DNA of 64,000 nt from assembly GCA_964415795.1 (NCBI GenBank), contig CAYQBN010000005.1:62001-126000 (forward strand), written 5' to 3'. Of the stretch, positions 56,425-64,000 are shown in pieces (position 1 is the first letter of the stretch; every line of letters starts with the position of its first letter). A program made the position numbers and the translations under genes. The DNA is from CALITV01 sp964415795 (GTDB taxonomy: Bacteria; UBP6; UBA1177; JAKLFG01). Below the pieces are notes generated by a model. It did no database searches and had not been told where the DNA came from. It worked only from the letters and a program-made list of their open reading frames with translations.

Positions 56425-58470
56425 GTGTCGTTACTGGTATGGCTTTTTCTCGTTACTGCCGTTGCACACGGTGAAACCGAGGCAGAGGATTCCTACCGCA
56501 CCGTTGTGTCGGCTTCGCGCGAGACGCCGGAGGGCGAGGAGGGGCGATCGGTCACCGTCATCCCGGCGGCGCAGATAGAGAAGAAACGCAAAGAGACGGT
56601 CGCCGACCTGCTCCGCGAGGTCCCGGGAATCCATGTCGCGTCCTCGGGTGGTGCCGGTGGTCTCACGACGCTCTTTCTCCGCGGCGGGAAGGGGGGGCAT
56701 GCGCTCGTGCTCCTCGACGGCGTGCGGCTCAACGACCCTTTTTCGGTCGAGAACGCCGCCGACCTCTCGGATATCCTCACCGATGGCGTTTCACGTATCG
56801 AGATCCTGCGTGGGCCCCATGCGGTTCTCTATGGTCCCGATGCGCTGAGCGGCGTCGTGCGGATCGTTACAACGGAAGGCAAAGGAAGTACACATCTCTC
56901 CCTTTTCTCGGAAGCAGGTCTTGTGGACCTCGTCTCTCAGGAAGGATCGATGAACCATCTCCGTTTCGGTGGCGCCCTCGGCGGCGCGCGTGAGCGGGGT
57001 GATTACCGGTTCGACGCCTCGTATCGTGGCACCGGCGGCTATTCGGCGGCATCCGAGCAGGACGGCAACCGGGAGAAAGACCGCGCACGCACGCTCACCA
57101 TCACAGGACGCTTCACCGTGCGTCCTACCGATGCGGTCGCCGTTTCGGCGCTCATCCGCCGCATCGGAAGCGACGCCGACATCGACAACGGCCCCGGTCC
57201 GTATCGCGATGATCCCAACCACTCGTTCGCGACCGAGCGCCTCCTCGGGCGGGTTGCCGCCGAGATATCTCTCTTTTCGGGAAAGTGGCGGCAAGAGACC
57301 GCGCTTTCGATGTCCCGCCACACCGCCAACGACCGGAATCCTCCCGACGGCACGCAGGATGAACGCGGATTCATGCGCACCTTTTTCGCCGGCGAAACGC
57401 TCGAGCTGTCATGGCGTCACGAAGTCACGGCACTCCCGCTCCAACGATTGGAAACGGGGCTCTCACTCCTCTGGGGGAACGGCGCGGCAGAGTGGCAGAT
57501 GGATCGAACGGCGCCGGTGACGCTCGGGATCCTGCCGCGTCGAGAGACGCTGAACGCCGGTCTCTACCTCTTCGATACCCTTGCCCCCTGTGAGGACATC
57601 ACCCTCTCGTTCGGCGGACGGGGCGATCTCTTTTTCTATCGGCGGCACGGCACGACGACCGACCCGGTCGGTACCGAGGTGCTCACTGGCGAGCGGCTCG
57701 TCGCTACCGGTCACGGCACCTACAGCGTCGCCGCCGCATATCGCATCGCACCGACCGACACCACGCTCCGTACGAGCGTTGCAACTGCCTTCAAGCCGCC
57801 GTCGCTTTTTCAACTCTACAGCGCCTACGGATCCGAATTCCTGAAGGCCGAGGAGACCTTCGCGGTGGACGGCGGCATCGAACAACGGCTCTGGGAACGG
57901 CGGATCCTCATCGAACTGACCGGTTTCTATCAGGAAACGAAGAACGCCATCGAGTTCTCTTACGGCTGTGACGGCACGCTCTGCGGCCGCTATCAGAACC
58001 GCGGATGGATCACCGCCGCCGGCATCGAGAGCGCTTTTTCAGCAAGACCACACCACACGCTCACCGTGAGCGGTTCCTATACCTTCACCGTAACCGATGC
58101 GTTCGATGTCGTCCATTACGATGGCCGCCGCTTCCGCGACAGCCGCCCGGTCCTCCGTCGCCCGATGCACCTCGCCTCGCTGTGGTTCGACTGGAACCCT
58201 CATCGTTTATTCAACGCAAACGCCGGACTCACCGTTGTCGGACCGCGTCGTGACATCGCCTACCGCTACCCCTACGAGCCGGTGGTGACGACCCTTCCGA
58301 CCGCGCTCCTCAGTTCGCTCGTCGTCACCATACGACCGACGCCGAAGGTGCGGTTCTATGGTCGCATCGAGAACCTTCTCGATCGGCATGACGAGATGGT
58401 CGAAGGGTTCGGCGTGCCGGGGCTCTCGTGCTATCTCGGCCTTGTCCTCGATATCGGAGGAGCGCCATGA
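56425..58470 (+). CDS. btuB: TonB-dependent cobalamin receptor, BtuB-like
   Basis: A receptor of about 681 residues importing corrinoids across the outer membrane. A signal peptide (to about residue 20) is followed by a TonB-box-like segment (DSYRTVVSAS). The plug domain includes KKRKETVADLLREVPGIHV, TLFLRGGKGGHALVLLDGVRLNDPF and EILRGPHAVLYGPDALSGVVRIVT. The remainder is a 22-strand barrel-type sequence ending in an aromatic-rich C-terminus. GTG at 56425 is preferred, with a TTG at 56422 also possible; both follow GGAGGGAAC. The riboswitch supports the cobalamin assignment. Confidence 0.9.
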   Translation: MSLLVWLFLVTAVAHGETEAEDSYRTVVSASRETPEGEEGRSVTVIPAAQIEKKRKETVADLLREVPGIHVASSGGAGGLTTLFLRGGKGGHALVLLDGVRLNDPFSVENAADLSDILTDGVSRIEILRGPHAVLYGPDALSGVVRIVTTEGKGSTHLSLFSEAGLVDLVSQEGSMNHLRFGGALGGARERGDYRFDASYRGTGGYSAASEQDGNREKDRARTLTITGRFTVRPTDAVAVSALIRRIGSDADIDNGPGPYRDDPNHSFATERLLGRVAAEISLFSGKWRQETALSMSRHTANDRNPPDGTQDERGFMRTFFAGETLELSWRHEVTALPLQRLETGLSLLWGNGAAEWQMDRTAPVTLGILPRRETLNAGLYLFDTLAPCEDITLSFGGRGDLFFYRRHGTTTDPVGTEVLTGERLVATGHGTYSVAAAYRIAPTDTTLRTSVATAFKPPSLFQLYSAYGSEFLKAEETFAVDGGIEQRLWERRILIELTGFYQETKNAIEFSYGCDGTLCGRYQNRGWITAAGIESAFSARPHHTLTVSGSYTFTVTDAFDVVHYDGRRFRDSRPVLRRPMHLASLWFDWNPHRLFNANAGLTVVGPRRDIAYRYPYEPVVTTLPTALLSSLVVTIRPTPKVRFYGRIENLLDRHDEMVEGFGVPGLSCYLGLVLDIGGAP

Positions 58471-59714
58471 GGCAGGCCCTCTTTCTCGCCAGTCTTCTTC
58501 TTGCCTCGGCGTGTGCCCCTTCGCTCCCCGAATTGCCTGCTGACATCGCCTATGAAACGGCAACCGACTATGAACCGGTGAGCGGAGAAGCACCCGACGG
58601 CGATGTCCTTTGTACGCCGCCGCTCTTTTGGTACGATGGCGCCTGCCGCACGAGCGATCTTCTCATCGCGACGACCGGTGGGTACGATGTACCGTTCTCG
58701 GGAGCGGTATGGATAGCACCAGAAGAAAACACCTTCCGCCTCGCCGAAGTAGCGTTTTCCGAGCGACTCGGCGGACCCGACGGCACCGATCTTTCGCTGT
58801 CGGCCGCGTACGACCGCTTCATGGTCATTGGACGCGACGGCGCCGACACCGTATGGGCCTACGACCCGGCACACGGACAGACCACGATGCTCCGACCACC
58901 GGAAGACCGCTACCTCAACTTCATGGACGCCGCGTGGGACGGCTCACGCTACACCGTCTCGGCCAATGAAGCGACGGTGCTCTTTTCGTTTGACGAAAAT
59001 GGGACCTTTTCCGGCACGATCGATCTTATGTCGCAGGTACCGGAAGGGATACCACCCTCGCCCGCCGCGCTCCTTTTCCACAACGGAACGCTCACCGTGG
59101 CGCTTCAGATGCTCGGTCCCGACTGGGCGTCCCGCGGCGGACGTCTCGGCCGCTGGGATGACGAAGGATCATGGCATGAACCGATACCGTTGCCGCTCGC
59201 CGACCCTGTGGGGCCACTGGCGATGAACCATCGGCTTTCTTCACGGCACCTTTTCGTCGCCTGCGCCGGCTCTTACCAAGCGCGCAATGGAGGCCTCGTG
59301 CGGGTCGACCTCTTCAGTGCTGAGGCGACCACGATCCTCAACGAAACGACCGAACCGTTCTCACCGCTCGATGTCAAGGTGGGACCGCTTGCGGTGACCA
59401 ACGAAGGGAACATCTACTTCACCGCATTCGACGCCGATTGGAAGGGGCACCTGCAGGTACTGCGGCGGGACGGGACGGTAGAACGGATCGTCTCGGGCAT
59501 CAACGCCTTCGCCGCCATTCCGCTCGATTATAGCCCGCGGACGAACCGGCTCTACTTCTTCACCCAGCGAACGGTCGAGAACGCGATCGCCAGTTATCTC
59601 ACGGTCCTCGATACGACAAGCGAAACCATAGTGGACGCCCGAAAGATAGCCGGAGCGCCGGCGGCGCTCCGCGTCTGGATACGAGATCCCTTACCCATGC
59701 ACGAAAGGAGGTAA
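58467..59714 (+). CDS. Beta-propeller-like surface lipoprotein, BtuG-like
   Basis: A 415-residue lipoprotein with a start codon overlapping the btuB stop (ATGA) and GGAGG just ahead. The lipobox is ASAC near residue 16. The rest has repeated short units ending in patterns such as TVWAYDP, RLGRWDDE and LVRVDLFSAEATT, as in YncE-like beta-propellers. In Bacteroides, the propeller lipoprotein BtuG caps BtuB and captures cobalamin; the same gene order here suggests a similar role. That role is inference from architecture and operon context. Confidence 0.65.
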   Translation: MRQALFLASLLLASACAPSLPELPADIAYETATDYEPVSGEAPDGDVLCTPPLFWYDGACRTSDLLIATTGGYDVPFSGAVWIAPEENTFRLAEVAFSERLGGPDGTDLSLSAAYDRFMVIGRDGADTVWAYDPAHGQTTMLRPPEDRYLNFMDAAWDGSRYTVSANEATVLFSFDENGTFSGTIDLMSQVPEGIPPSPAALLFHNGTLTVALQMLGPDWASRGGRLGRWDDEGSWHEPIPLPLADPVGPLAMNHRLSSRHLFVACAGSYQARNGGLVRVDLFSAEATTILNETTEPFSPLDVKVGPLAVTNEGNIYFTAFDADWKGHLQVLRRDGTVERIVSGINAFAAIPLDYSPRTNRLYFFTQRTVENAIASYLTVLDTTSETIVDARKIAGAPAALRVWIRDPLPMHERR

Positions 59715-60767
59715 ATGATGCGTGCACTGTTCTTCGGCCTTCTGGCACTCTTTTTCGCGGCAGGATGCGGCGACGACAAAGAGAAGAAACCGCTCGAGAT
59801 CGCCGGGTCCTACCAAGATCCCTACGGCGGTACCCACATCATCAGCGACGATCTGTGGGATCAAGGTGCGATGGGCAAGTATCACATTGCCCTCTACGAC
59901 AACGAAAAGGATTATCTCGTCGCACAGAACGACGAGCAGAATGCCTACAACCCCGGCAAGTGGAGCCGCTTCGATTGGGTTTGGTACAACGGAGCACTCT
60001 ACTACTGCCAGACCGCCTACGACAAGTCCTCACAGAAAGAAGCCGAGGAGGTCGAAGCAGCCGATCCCAGCAACCCCGAAGAGGGAGGATGTGGCGGTTT
60101 TCCATGGACCAAACTGACGAAGGTCTCCTTCGCGGGCGCAGTCGGGACTCCCGACTGCCCCGCCATCTCCCGTGACGATCCCCGCATCGTCGCATGGGCA
60201 AGCGCCGTCGTTTCCTATGAACCGGGAGAGAACCTCAGTCCTCAATGGAAAGACACCTCAAAAGCGCTCGGTCCCGCCGAAGGAAAAACGACCGAGGTGG
60301 TGTCGCTCGGAGAAGGAGGACGCATCACGGTCGCCTTCGAGGAACCGCTCTCTGATGGCACTGGACCCGACTTGGTTGTGTTTGAGAATTCCTTTTCCGA
60401 TACCTTTCTCGAACTTGCCTTCGTCGAGGTTTCGAGCGACGGCAAGCATTTCGTCCGCTTCGACACCACCTATCTGGGCACCGCGCCGATCGGCGAATAT
60501 GGCACGCTCGACCCCACCCTTATCGACGGTTTTGCCGGGAAGTACCGCGCCGGATGGGGAACACCGTTCGACCTTGCGACGCTTGCCGGGAAAGCCGCCA
60601 TTACGGATGATACGCTCGACCTTACCGCTGTTACTCATGTCCGTCTCGTCGATGTGAAAGGGGATGGTTCGATGAGCGACTCGAATGGCTATCCGGTGTT
60701 CGATCCGTACCCTACCCACGAAAGCGCCGGGTTCGACCTCGACGCAATAGGCGTACTGCACCAATAA
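59715..60767 (+). CDS. Surface lipoprotein of the corrinoid-uptake operon
   Basis: A lipoprotein of about 350 residues (two adjacent ATGs; the second at 59718 is better spaced from AAAGGAGGT). The lipobox is FAAGC. The N-terminal part is Tyr/Trp-rich. The C-terminal domain (from about residue 165) has VVSYEPGENLSPQW, VVSLGEGGRITVAFEEPLSDGTGPDLVVFENSF, FVEVSSDGKHFVRF and the end AGFDLDAIGVLHQ. A domain with these features recurs in predicted cell-surface proteins encoded beside btuB genes. Corrinoid binding is a plausible but untested role. Confidence 0.65.
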   Translation: MMRALFFGLLALFFAAGCGDDKEKKPLEIAGSYQDPYGGTHIISDDLWDQGAMGKYHIALYDNEKDYLVAQNDEQNAYNPGKWSRFDWVWYNGALYYCQTAYDKSSQKEAEEVEAADPSNPEEGGCGGFPWTKLTKVSFAGAVGTPDCPAISRDDPRIVAWASAVVSYEPGENLSPQWKDTSKALGPAEGKTTEVVSLGEGGRITVAFEEPLSDGTGPDLVVFENSFSDTFLELAFVEVSSDGKHFVRFDTTYLGTAPIGEYGTLDPTLIDGFAGKYRAGWGTPFDLATLAGKAAITDDTLDLTAVTHVRLVDVKGDGSMSDSNGYPVFDPYPTHESAGFDLDAIGVLHQ

Positions 60768-60773
60768 AAAAAA

Positions 60774-60793
60774 GCCCCCGGTCTCCCGGGGGC
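60774..60793 (-). terminator. Intrinsic terminator of the small-lipoprotein operon
   Basis: A perfect GC-rich stem of eight base pairs (GCCCCCGG/CCGGGGGC) with a four-base loop. On the minus strand it is followed by a run of eight T residues. It lies between the convergent ends of the corrinoid operon and the lipoprotein operon and may also stop plus-strand transcripts, though no T run follows on that strand. Confidence 0.88.
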
Positions 60794-60820
60794 AGAAAAG
60801 AGACTGAAGACCGTCAATAA

Positions 60821-61222
60821 CTATTGAGCAGGCGCTTCAGCAGGTGCTGCCTCGGCAGGTGCCTCGGCAGGTGCTTCGGCAGGTGCCGCTTCGGCAGGTG
60901 CCGCTTCGGCGGGCGCCGCTTCGGCAGGAGCACCGCTCGTGCGATCCACTTCGCCGGTGTGCTGGGGGTTGAGGATCATCTGGGCTTCCTGTTCATCCAC
61001 GCACGCCATGGTGTTATCATCGCGGACATTGCACCGCTTGATCTTCGACCAATCGTTATGGAACCAGTTAAAGACAAAAAAGTAGGTCTCTTCCCACTCG
61101 AAGTAAGCGACATAGTAGAGGGAAGGATTGGTCCAATGTCTCGCTGTCACGACCCGTTTTTCAACGGTGCATGCACCGAGCATGAGCACCACAAAGAAAG
61201 AAAGAAGGATTATCTTTTTCAT
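60821..61222 (-). CDS. Small cysteine-pair lipoprotein with AEAAP-repeat tail
   Basis: A 133-residue predicted lipoprotein (lipobox MLGAC, Cys near residue 18). The middle has CNVRDDNTMAC, a two-Cys motif shared with the three genes upstream. The last 40 residues are an AEAP/AEAAP repeat that could span the cell wall or periplasm. The function is unknown. It is the last gene before the operon terminator. Confidence 0.75.
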   Translation of the reverse strand: MKKIILLSFFVVLMLGACTVEKRVVTARHWTNPSLYYVAYFEWEETYFFVFNWFHNDWSKIKRCNVRDDNTMACVDEQEAQMILNPQHTGEVDRTSGAPAEAAPAEAAPAEAAPAEAPAEAPAEAAPAEAPAQ

Positions 61223-61232
61223 TGGCTACCCC

Positions 61233-61544
61233 CTACATTCCATACGCAAAGTTTCTGTACAGAGTGTCCTGCATGACATGCTCGAGGACAACCGTGTCCA
61301 TGCACTGGGTAAGATTGCCCTGCTCATCAACATTGCACACCCGGACAGTGTAGTTAAAAAACTGAGATTGGTCATCTTTCCCAGCAAGGTTGCTAAGGAC
61401 TTGACCGGCCTGAATTTGCGGAGTGTAGAACTCCTTCACGGTCTTGTCGGTGCCAAGGAAATCGTTGGAGACGAGCCAATTGGGGGTCTTGCACCCGACG
61501 GCGAGAAACGCAGCCATAACGGCAAGCAGAATGTATATTCTCAT
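61233..61544 (-). CDS. Small cysteine-pair lipoprotein
   Basis: A 103-residue predicted lipoprotein (lipobox LAVGC, Cys near residue 18). Its motif YTVRVCNVDEQGNLTQC matches the CNV-x-D/E-x(4-5)-C pattern of its neighbours. No known family was recognised. It lies 10 nt ahead of the 133-residue paralogue. Confidence 0.75.
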   Translation of the reverse strand: MRIYILLAVMAAFLAVGCKTPNWLVSNDFLGTDKTVKEFYTPQIQAGQVLSNLAGKDDQSQFFNYTVRVCNVDEQGNLTQCMDTVVLEHVMQDTLYRNFAYGM

Positions 61545-61562
61545 AGGTACCTCCTTCCTCTG

Positions 61563-61838
61563 TTACCAACTGCCCCAGCCGTAGCCGATGCAGTCGAGAT
61601 CGGTTTCACCATCGCACTCGACCTTGCAATCGAGCGTATCGCCCTGATCAACACAGGTCCAGAAACGATAGGACTGGCCTAACACATAGGCGGGATGGAA
61701 GGCATAGTACTGATCGAGCGTCTCGACCATCGTCAGGGGACGACCGGGGTGATCCTTCACCACGAGCACATTCCGTTTCAAACAGCCGGTTGCCGCGAAC
61801 ATCGCGACCATTGCGAAAAGAACAACGAGTTTCTTCAT
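61563..61838 (-). CDS. Small cysteine-pair lipoprotein
   Basis: A 91-residue predicted lipoprotein (lipobox FAATGC, Cys near residue 19). It has FWTCVDQGDTLDCKVEC near the C-terminus, with extra cysteines, and a Gly/Trp-rich end. Its N-terminal half (VLVVKDHPGRPLTMVETLDQYYAF) differs from the others, so it is the most diverged member of the set. Confidence 0.72.
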   Translation of the reverse strand: MKKLVVLFAMVAMFAATGCLKRNVLVVKDHPGRPLTMVETLDQYYAFHPAYVLGQSYRFWTCVDQGDTLDCKVECDGETDLDCIGYGWGSW

Positions 61839-61848
61839 GGCGACCTCC

Positions 61849-62079
61849 TTAATAGTTCCAGTTGAAGGTCATGACACGGCACTGCGACAACGCGCCGTCA
61901 TCGGCCATGTTGCACTTCACTGCGCCCCAAAGCGGGGTGCTGAAGGTCTGATCCTGATAGGTCACCGCCTTGAAGGTCTTGTCGCTATCGCGGTGAGTCA
62001 TGTGGGTGATGAACTTCGGATGCGCGCAGGCCCCACACAGCGCCGCTGCAAGCACCCCAACAACCAACAGTCTCTTCAT
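61849..62079 (-). CDS. Small cysteine-pair lipoprotein, first gene of operon
   Basis: A 76-residue predicted lipoprotein. The start at 62079 is chosen because GGAGG precedes it and it gives a clean signal peptide with lipobox LCGAC. The body contains VKCNMADDGALSQCRV, the same paired-Cys motif. It is 59 nt downstream of the -10 box of a good promoter. Confidence 0.75.
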   Translation of the reverse strand: MKRLLVVGVLAAALCGACAHPKFITHMTHRDSDKTFKAVTYQDQTFSTPLWGAVKCNMADDGALSQCRVMTFNWNY

Positions 62080-62137
62080 GGAACATCCTCCGTAAAAAGT
62101 TCCTCGATGAGTCACGGCTCAATGAAAGCGTCGATCG

Positions 62138-62166
62138 AACATAATCGGGAGCCCACGGAAAGTCAA
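62138..62166 (-). promoter_or_regulatory. Promoter of the small-lipoprotein operon
   Basis: On the minus strand -35 TTGACT (62161-62166) and -10 TATGTT (62138-62143) are separated by the optimal 17 nt. Confidence 0.7.
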
Positions 62167-62282
62167 TTTTTTTGAGCGGAGTTGTTTTTATTTCTCTTGC
62201 TTGCTTTTTCGCCTTTTGCGAAATAGGATGACCTCCGTTGATCGGAGGACCGAAAGACCAGAGCAAACGGGGAAAGAACGGT

Positions 62283-62843
62283 ATGATACAGTGGACGGTA
62301 CTCACGGCGGAACGGCTTCTGAAAGAACATCTTGCGAACCAGAACCTCATCAAGCATTGCTGGGCGGTCGAGGGGGCGATGCGTGCGATGGCGGCACGGC
62401 TCGGCGGGGACGCCGATAGCTGGGCGCTCGCGGGGCTGCTGCACGACCTCGACTACGACAAGACCAAGGACGACTTTCCCCGGCACGGGACGGTGACCGG
62501 CGAGATCCTGCGAGGGCTTGGTTTCGACGATGAAGAGATCCTGCGCGCGATCCTCGAGCACTCGGGGAATGTGCCGCCGGAGAGCACCATGGGACGCGCG
62601 CTCTACTGCGTCGATCCAGCGACCGGTTTCATCGTCGCCTGCGCTCTCATGCATCCCTCGAAGAAAGTCGCCGAGGTGCCGGTGGAATTCATGATGAAAC
62701 GCTTTGCCGAAAAGCGCTTCGCACAAGGAGCGAATCGTGACCAGATACGGAGCGCCGAGGATTGGTTCGGCATCGCGGTCCCCGATCTCCTTTGCCTCGT
62801 AAGAGACGGTATGGCCACCCGCAGCGCTGAGATAGGTTTATGA
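62283..62843 (+). CDS. HD-domain hydrolase-like protein
   Basis: A 186-residue protein starting at ATG 62283. Metal-binding residues of the HD fold are visible in LIKHCWAVEG (first His), GLLHDLDYD (HD), RHGTVTG and ILEHSGN. The C-terminal half has CVDPATGFIVACALMHPSKK followed by KRFAQGANRDQI, typical of a widespread bacterial HD family with unproven substrate. A six-base-pair hairpin (62232-62248) lies in the leader. The stop overlaps the next start (ATGA). Confidence 0.85.
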   Translation: MIQWTVLTAERLLKEHLANQNLIKHCWAVEGAMRAMAARLGGDADSWALAGLLHDLDYDKTKDDFPRHGTVTGEILRGLGFDDEEILRAILEHSGNVPPESTMGRALYCVDPATGFIVACALMHPSKKVAEVPVEFMMKRFAEKRFAQGANRDQIRSAEDWFGIAVPDLLCLVRDGMATRSAEIGL

Positions 62844-63562
62844 GGAAACAGGCCATGAAGGGAATTCTGGCTATTTTTCTTTTTCTTCCCCTCCTAATGA
62901 CACCCCTGTTCCTCTTCGCTGACCCCCTTATCGTGCGAGGAGCTGATGGTTCATATCTCTCCGTTCTTGCCGAGGAATGGAGCGCCGTGAAAAGCGGCGT
63001 GTACCTGAAAATAAGGAAAGGGGTCGACCTCGGCGTCCTCAAGGACCGGTTGAGCGAGAAATTCCCCGAACAGACCGTCGAGGTGCGCAATGAACAGATC
63101 TTTTTTGCCTCAATAGATGCGGACGCACTCCTCCATTTGATCGCCGGAGTGGATGTCGGAATCGCCCTTCCCCAGAAGCCGCTTGCCGTTCTTCGTGAAA
63201 AAAAGGACCTTCCTGACAACCTCGTGACCCCCGCCGAGCAACGGATGCAGAAGACCTTGGGAGAATTCATCGAGGCAGAGGTCGTTTCTCTCTCCTTTTC
63301 GGGGATAGACGGCTTGGTAAAGGCCGAAGTGACGGTCAAAACCCCGCCCGCAGCGGGAGAGTTCGCGAAGCTTAAGGGAACAATAAAAATAAAGGCTTTC
63401 TTCAAGATGAAAAAGAAGAAGGTTGATGCCGAGGACGAATCGAATCGGCGTAAGAGCGCCCTGCTCATCGTCCAACCGAAATCGGTCGTCTATCTGCGCC
63501 TTGAGAAGAAAGACACCGATGAAGCCTATCTCGTCTCCGAGGCGCGCATCAAGAAGTACTGA
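62840..63562 (+). CDS. Secreted or anchored protein of unknown function
   Basis: A 240-residue protein with an N-terminal signal segment (about residues 8-27) and no lipobox. The rest is a soluble domain rich in Lys, Glu and Val, with no motif I can place; a Lys-rich stretch (KAFFKMKKKKVDAEDE) lies near residue 190. The second ATG (62855) is preceded by a better GAGGAA site and may be the true start. It is sandwiched between the HD gene and rimO. Confidence 0.65.
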   Translation: MRKQAMKGILAIFLFLPLLMTPLFLFADPLIVRGADGSYLSVLAEEWSAVKSGVYLKIRKGVDLGVLKDRLSEKFPEQTVEVRNEQIFFASIDADALLHLIAGVDVGIALPQKPLAVLREKKDLPDNLVTPAEQRMQKTLGEFIEAEVVSLSFSGIDGLVKAEVTVKTPPAAGEFAKLKGTIKIKAFFKMKKKKVDAEDESNRRKSALLIVQPKSVVYLRLEKKDTDEAYLVSEARIKKY

Positions 63563-63565
63563 CCG

Positions 63566-64000
63566 GTGAAACACTGCACTGTCTACCTCGAATCGCTCGG
63601 CTGTCCGAAGAACCGCGTCGACAGTGAGGTGATGCTTGCGGCGCTCCTCGCTGACGGATGGTATGTGACTGACGATTCCACGAAGGCTGATCTCATCATC
63701 CTTAACTCGTGCGCCTTCATCGAAGAGGCACGCGAGGAGACCATAGCGCGTTTTTTTGCGCTCCATGCCCAGAAACGGAAGGGAGCGCGGGTCGTCCTTG
63801 CCGGCTGTCTGCCACAGCTACATCCTGACATGGGAAAACTCTTGCCGGAAGCCGACTTCGTCATCGGCATCGATGACGTCCCGCGTATCGCGGCAATCGC
63901 TGAAGGGGCCGCCGCAAGGCCGATTAAGAGACCGAAGTTCATCGCAACGTCGCGGTACGAGCGGGAGTTCTCACTCTCGCCGTTCACCGCGTATGTCAAG
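63566..64000 (+). CDS. rimO: Ribosomal protein S12 methylthiotransferase RimO, partial
   Basis: The first 145 codons of a radical-SAM enzyme that methylthiolates the conserved Asp of ribosomal protein S12. The GTG start is 3 nt after the previous stop. The N-terminal UPF0004 domain with three cluster cysteines is present: VYLESLGCPKNRVDSE, LILNSCAFIEEAREE and VLAGCLPQ. The radical-SAM CxxxCxxC motif would come after the window edge, so the gene is incomplete here. Its substrate gene, rpsL, is at 16743-17114. Confidence 0.93.
   Translation, partial: MKHCTVYLESLGCPKNRVDSEVMLAALLADGWYVTDDSTKADLIILNSCAFIEEAREETIARFFALHAQKRKGARVVLAGCLPQLHPDMGKLLPEADFVIGIDDVPRIAAIAEGAAARPIKRPKFIATSRYEREFSLSPFTAYVK

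Noticed and set aside
60838..60935. Short tandem repeats that could suggest a CRISPR array
   Set aside because: The units are about 15 nt, degenerate and without spacers, and they code for an AEAP/AEAAP repeat in a lipoprotein tail.

Overview
The window is a chromosomal segment of a Gram-negative bacterium. Evidence for an outer membrane includes a TonB-dependent receptor, many lipoproteins with lipoboxes, a VirB9-like outer-membrane-complex protein and a beta-barrel-like protein. The gene orders tRNA-Thr/Tyr/Gly/Thr-tuf-secE-nusG-rplKAJL-rpoBC and rpsL-rpsG-fusA-tuf-S10-spc, a three-helix SecE, CCA-encoding tRNA genes, and lipoproteins with Asp/Glu-rich linkers after the lipid-bearing Cys fit a proteobacterial or deltaproteobacterial/Myxococcota-like lineage. 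No rRNA is present, so this placement is inference and the exact phylum is open.

Positions 1-30870, all on the minus strand, hold the core gene-expression block. Reading in the direction of transcription, it begins with a strong promoter and four tRNA genes, then tuf copy 2, rpmG, tRNA-Trp, secE, nusG, rplK, rplA, an L10 leader, rplJ, rplL, an attenuator-like hairpin, rpoB and rpoC, ending in an intrinsic terminator. A second strong promoter then drives rpsL-rpsG-fusA-tuf copy 1-rpsJ and the S10, spc and alpha gene sets, through secY-adk-infA-rpmJ-rpsM-rpsK-rpsD. The L30 gene (rpmD) is absent from its usual place between rpsE and rplO.

Positions 30961-48660, also minus strand, form a compact and largely overlapping cluster that I read as a type IV secretion system. 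From its promoter the order is VirB2-like pilin, VirB3-like, VirB4 ATPase, VirB6-like, two tandem VirB8-like proteins, VirB10-like, VirB9-like, a TraO-like small outer-membrane protein, a 1993-residue Ig-like lipoprotein, a VirB5/TrbJ-like protein, a second 783-residue Ig-like lipoprotein and a VirB1-like lytic transglycosylase. No VirB11, VirD4 or relaxase gene is visible. The two lipoproteins share an essentially identical DNA tract of about 1.7 kb. This locus is the most unusual part of the window.

Positions 48690-52550 are accessory: an AttH/CrtC-like lipoprotein, a decayed ISNCY-type transposase flanked by short direct repeats, and a frameshifted AAA/DUF4143 ATPase gene. Positions 52690-56190 on the plus strand carry a zinc-ribbon/Yip1-like membrane protein, ispF, a two-helix membrane protein and gltX. 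Positions 56190-60770 are a corrinoid-uptake operon: promoter, cobalamin riboswitch, BtuB-type receptor, a beta-propeller-like (BtuG-like) lipoprotein and a further surface lipoprotein. Positions 60774-62166 are a minus-strand operon of four small, apparently related cysteine-containing lipoproteins with its own promoter and terminator. Positions 62283-64000 on the plus strand hold an HD-domain protein, a secreted protein of unknown function and the start of rimO, which runs out of the window.
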